A stretch of 64,000 bases of DNA, from NCBI GenBank assembly GCA_965248395.1, contig OZ252103.1, positions 3,534,001-3,598,000 of the forward strand. Direction: 5' to 3'. Shown piece after piece: positions 63,625 through 64,000 of this stretch. This DNA is from JAAXHH01 sp965248395 (lineage in GTDB: Bacteria; JAAXHH01). Below the pieces are notes generated by a model. That model was given only the letters and a program-made list of their open reading frames with translations, was not told where the DNA came from and made no database searches. How positions within the stretch are numbered: the first letter of the stretch is position 1; each line of letters starts with the position of its first letter. Made by a program: the position numbers and the translations under genes.

Positions 63625-64000
63625 CTGAAGATCTGTGCTGTACAACCCCACATGTCGGATTCAATAGACGAGAACGTCGGGGCAGTATCTAAGTGGATAC
63701 AGAGGGCCTCCGAATCCGACGCCGACGTGGTGCTGTTTCCTGAAATGATGCTGACGGGCTATGACCAACATTTACATAAACTATTTAAGACTCCCGATTG
63801 GTATGCACAGGTAGAAGAAGCGTTACAAGAGCTGGGCAGAACCGCACTCGAGGCCGAGATCAGTGTATTGGTTGGTTCGCCCTACCGGATAGGCAGCGGT
63901 TACCTGAACGCGCTCGTATTGCTTCAGTCTGGAAAAACGCCGATTCTGGCCGGTGGCAGGACGCAAACAGAGGAAAACCTTAAGAAACTCTGGGGATTAG
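63625..64000 (+). CDS. Carbon-nitrogen hydrolase (nitrilase superfamily), 3' end outside window
   Basis: The open frame reads KICAVQPHMSDSIDENVGAV, VVLFPEMMLTGYD with the catalytic Glu, ISVLVGSPYRIGSGYLNALV and ILAGGRTQTEENLKKLWG, and runs off the window. No ATG precedes the family N-terminus; CTG 63625, nine bases after AAGGA, is the best start, and ATG 63652 is the next. It would hydrolyse a nitrile, amide or carbamoyl group. Confidence 0.75.
   Translation, partial: MKICAVQPHMSDSIDENVGAVSKWIQRASESDADVVLFPEMMLTGYDQHLHKLFKTPDWYAQVEEALQELGRTALEAEISVLVGSPYRIGSGYLNALVLLQSGKTPILAGGRTQTEENLKKLWGL

Overview
The window looks like a chromosomal segment of a GC-rich, Gram-negative-type bacterium. It carries several probable lipoproteins and no phage, plasmid, rRNA, tRNA or CRISPR features that I could find. 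The gene mix is seven phytanoyl-CoA dioxygenase (PhyH) proteins, a GH172/DUF2961 protein, a CBM9-like protein, an S1 sulfatase, an enolase-superfamily enzyme, a neutral-ceramidase-like protein and an FG-GAP protein. This resembles what is seen in uncultivated marine, sponge or soil lineages such as Latescibacterota or Poribacteria. That assignment is an inference from gene content only.

Layout. 0-4 kb: a cut-off PhyH gene, a glutamine-amidotransferase-like protein, then a forward run of glycosylasparaginase, PhyH and a CBM9-like protein. 4-8.8 kb: five small coiled-coil, tail-anchored paralogues plus one relic, in two clusters around a DUF2089 regulator/membrane-protein operon and two further tiny genes. 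8.8-12 kb: exonuclease III and a ParC-type topoisomerase subunit. 12.2-16.8 kb: a tandem metallo-beta-lactamase-fold hydrolase, a GH172 protein, a PhyH and a DCC-family protein. 16.9-19.6 kb: an IS256-family element inserted into codon 17 of a HEPN-like gene. 19.8-24.7 kb: hydrolase, GNAT, hisG-hisC, GrpB and HAD genes. 24.7-32 kb: a decaying stretch with a phosphotransferase frame lacking a normal start, a broken MFS exporter, a second phosphotransferase, three HigA-type loci of which one is an intact higBA pair, and a MacB-like permease. 32-35 kb: DUF3830, an Asp/Glu-racemase-like protein and an acetoacetate-decarboxylase-like protein, all on the minus strand. 35-42 kb: sulfatase, two Nudix, HAD, PhyH, an APH-type kinase, a frameshifted methyltransferase and an inositol-monophosphatase-like protein. 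42-45 kb: two lipoproteins that share a C-terminal domain and a 5' leader. 45.2-46.5 kb: a second IS256 copy, inverted relative to the first and frameshifted. 46.8-54 kb: PhyH-SDR-PhyH, a ceramidase-like protein, an ERG4/ERG24-type sterol-reductase-like membrane protein, another PhyH and a DUF4377-repeat protein. 54-64 kb: katG, a membrane dipeptidase, an FG-GAP protein, a sulfotransferase-like protein, a zinc-ribbon protein, an enolase-superfamily enzyme, a TIM-barrel-like protein and the start of a nitrilase.

How it fits together. Much of the window looks like scavenging and modification of organic matter: oxidative hydroxylation by PhyH enzymes, desulfation, deglycosylation and sugar-acid dehydration. 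Around this are small salvage or resistance-type enzymes (Nudix, HAD, APH-like, GNAT). Both IS256 copies keep matching 8-bp target duplications, so the insertions are probably recent and the 27 kb between them has not been inverted by recombination between the copies. The most unusual parts are the duplicated coiled-coil cassette at 4-8.8 kb, the IS-split HEPN-like gene, the apparently leaderless higB, and short imperfect tandem repeats at the 3' ends of several genes.
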